A stretch of 64,000 nucleotides of DNA from CASPLG01 sp965120375 (GTDB taxonomy: Bacteria > Bacillota > Clostridia > Oscillospirales > Acutalibacteraceae). Positions 62,543-64,000 of this stretch are shown piece by piece. Numbering within the stretch: position 1 is the first letter of the stretch; the number at the start of each line of letters is the position of its first letter. The notes under the pieces were generated by a model that did no database searches, had not been told where the DNA came from, and saw nothing but the letters and a program-made list of their open reading frames with translations. The stretch spans positions 1 through 64,000 of the forward strand of contig CBCPMW010000013.1 in NCBI GenBank assembly GCA_965120375.1, written 5' to 3'. The position numbers were made by a program, and so were the translations under genes.

Positions 62543-63412
62543 CTATTTTTTTTGTATATCTCGATGCGAAACACCGCAACAGTAACCAAGCTCAGTTAAA
62601 TGTTCATATAAAAGGTTAACGATTGCAACGGACCTGTGTTTTCCACCGGTACATCCTATTGCTATTACAAGCTGACTTTTACCTTCCTTTATGTAAAGTG
62701 GAAGTACGAAATCTAGTAAGTAAAATAGTTTTCCTACAAAAGATTTGGTGGACTCTTTCTGTAAGACGAATTCTTTAATTTGGTCATCTAATCCAGTTAA
62801 TTCCCGAAGGCTATGGTCGTAATAAGGATTTGGAAAACATCTGACATCAAATACTATATTTGCTTCTGAAGGTGGTCCATATTTAAATCCAAAAGACATA
62901 CAGTTAACATTTAAAATATTTTTTGTTTTTTCCAAAAATAGTTCTGAAATTCTGTATCTTAATTGAGAATTGGAAAGAAAAGAGGTATCTATTATATAAT
63001 CTGCAATTTCTCTTACAGGTTTTAAAATGGTTCTTTCGGTTTCAATTGCATGAGAAACTGAACTGCTATTTATATTAACAAATGGATGTTTACGTCTAGT
63101 TAATCTGTATCTTTGAACAATAATATCATCTTTTGCTTCTAAAAATAAAAGTTTGAATGGATAATTTTTTTCTTTTAAGCTTTTTAAAGCTGAAAATAAG
63201 TCATCAAAATTTCCTTGTGTACCTCTTATGTCACTCACAATAGCAGCATGCTTTGCTTTTTGTTTCTCTTTAGAATTTAAACAAAGGTCATAAAATACAG
63301 GAATAAGTTTAGGTGGAAGATTATCGACGCAGTAATATCCCATATCTTCAAGATATTCTGTTGCTTTGGATTTTCCTGCTCCTGAAAGGCCGGTTATTAT
63401 CAAAATTTTCAA
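62543..63412 (-). CDS. rapZ: RNase adapter / nucleotide-binding protein RapZ (YvcJ)
   Basis: P-loop protein GLSGAGKS (residues 8-15) with a C-terminal UDP-GlcNAc-sensing domain. DNLPPKLIP, DIRGTQGNFD, GPPSEANIVFDVRCFPNP and IGCTGGKHRSVAIV are conserved; 289 residues. In E. coli RapZ directs RNase E to a small RNA controlling GlmS; in Bacillus YvcJ has a role in competence. TTG 63410-63412 follows GGGAGGG by six bases. It follows murB by 23 bases. Confidence 0.92.
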   Translation of the reverse strand: MKILIITGLSGAGKSKATEYLEDMGYYCVDNLPPKLIPVFYDLCLNSKEKQKAKHAAIVSDIRGTQGNFDDLFSALKSLKEKNYPFKLLFLEAKDDIIVQRYRLTRRKHPFVNINSSSVSHAIETERTILKPVREIADYIIDTSFLSNSQLRYRISELFLEKTKNILNVNCMSFGFKYGPPSEANIVFDVRCFPNPYYDHSLRELTGLDDQIKEFVLQKESTKSFVGKLFYLLDFVLPLYIKEGKSQLVIAIGCTGGKHRSVAIVNLLYEHLTELGYCCGVSHRDIQKK

Positions 63413-63435
63413 TTTTTACCCTCCCTAATATTTTA

Positions 63436-64000
63436 TTAAATACCGACATCACCTAAAGTTTTGACTTCACATTCAAGCAAAACTCCAAATGTTTTAAGTA
63501 CAGTTTTTTTAATATAACAAATTAAACGGACTACGTCTTCGCACGTAGCGTTTCCAGTGTTAATTATAAATCCCGCATGTTTTGGACTTACCATAGCCCC
63601 TCCAAATGATTTTCCTTTAAGACCACATTTTTCTATCATAGATCCGACATAATATCCATCACCGGGTCTTTTAAAGACACTTCCACAGTTTGGGAAATCC
63701 AGCGGCTGTTTTGATTTCCTTTTATTTATGTTTATTCGCATTTTTTCTTTTATTTTTTCCTTTTTATCTCGTAAAAGTTTTAAAGTCATGGATACAGCAA
63801 TATGATTTTTATCTGTATATAGACTTTTTCTATATGAAAAGTGCATATCTTTTTTAGAAACTATTTGGACTTTATTTTCTAAAAAATTTAAGTATTTACT
63901 CGATTCAATAAGGTTTGACATTTCTCCTTCGTAAGCTCCAGCATTCATATAGACGGCTCCGCCGCATGATCCGGGGATTCCCCACGCAAACTCAAGACCA
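63436..64000 (-). CDS. murB: UDP-N-acetylenolpyruvoylglucosamine reductase (N-terminal part beyond the edge)
   Basis: The frame is open through the right edge; codons before the ORF's ATG at 63948 read GLEFAWGIPGSCGGAVYMN, the FAD-binding loop of MurB, so this ATG is internal. Visible are the substrate domain, the catalytic Ser in NCGSVFKRP, and the C-terminal GLKGKSFGGAMVSPKHAGFIINTGNAT in parts. MurB reduces enolpyruvyl-UDP-GlcNAc to UDP-MurNAc. It leads the minus-strand murB-rapZ-whiA group. Confidence 0.93.
   Translation of the reverse strand, partial: GLEFAWGIPGSCGGAVYMNAGAYEGEMSNLIESSKYLNFLENKVQIVSKKDMHFSYRKSLYTDKNHIAVSMTLKLLRDKKEKIKEKMRININKRKSKQPLDFPNCGSVFKRPGDGYYVGSMIEKCGLKGKSFGGAMVSPKHAGFIINTGNATCEDVVRLICYIKKTVLKTFGVLLECEVKTLGDVGI

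Noticed and set aside
1..64000. tRNA or rRNA genes, CRISPR arrays, insertion sequences, prophage genes
   Set aside because: Intergenic gaps were read for T-loop sequences, regular repeats and transposase motifs; none was seen.

Overview
The window comes from an AT-rich, endospore-forming member of the Clostridia (low-GC Firmicutes). The evidence is strong Shine-Dalgarno sequences, many TTG and GTG starts, canonical sigma-A promoters (TTGACA-N17-TATAAT), a CIRCE-controlled groESL operon, and many sporulation genes: sigF with spoIIAA/spoIIAB, sigG, spmA/spmB, yqfC/yqfD, ylbJ, ytaF, a SleL/YaaH-like cortex hydrolase and a CwlD-like amidase. Placing it nearer to Oscillospirales than to Clostridium is a guess from overall gene content. 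No rRNA, tRNA, insertion sequence, prophage or CRISPR array was seen.

Layout. 1-2694 is an accessory patch of three unrecognised genes: a partial ORF, a lipoprotein-like membrane protein, and a strongly promoted acidic/basic low-complexity protein with nuclear-localisation-like clusters and higher GC than its surroundings. 2713-7480 is a minus-strand operon, murD - two M42 aminopeptidases - a methionine-gamma-lyase-family PLP enzyme. 7747-7932 encodes a 61-residue peptide with a double-glycine-leader-like motif and its own promoter. 8225-16345 holds spore and envelope genes (sleL-like, ytaF, amidase, ThiT-like transporter, phosphohexomutase, K+ transporter, spmAB, an AbrB-like regulator). 16431-20016 is glycolytic (pgk, tpiA, gpmI). 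20063-28453 has ylbJ, yqfC-yqfD, ybeY, era, recO, mutS2 and an unknown membrane protein. 28489-33342 has metG, tatD, ispF, a CinA C-terminal-domain protein and azlCD. 33579-37816 is a two-subunit type IIA topoisomerase.

37838-46544 is a coherent nucleoside-salvage locus: phosphopentomutase, a YczE/YitT-like membrane protein, purine nucleoside phosphorylase, a BmpA-type ABC importer (lipoprotein, double ATPase, two permeases) and pyrimidine-nucleoside phosphorylase. It imports nucleosides, splits them by phosphorolysis and passes pentose phosphate towards central metabolism. 46638-48596 is groESL under CIRCE. 48715-54770 has mnmA, nrdR, type III glutamine synthetase, a soluble orphan histidine kinase and glutamate dehydrogenase. 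54784-60082 has sigG, valS and spoIIAA-spoIIAB-sigF.

60103-61565 is a second accessory patch: an unknown 120-residue protein and what looks like a gene broken by frameshifts. 61627-64000 is whiA - rapZ - murB (murB runs off the right edge); the yvcK gene that usually lies between rapZ and whiA is absent. The phoH and pgpH genes that often separate yqfD from ybeY are also absent here.

Nothing amounts to a proven new system. The best leads are the leader-type peptide at 7747, the NLS-like protein at 1294, the frameshifted locus at 60671-61565, and the tandem repeat and leader-ORF signals described under findings.
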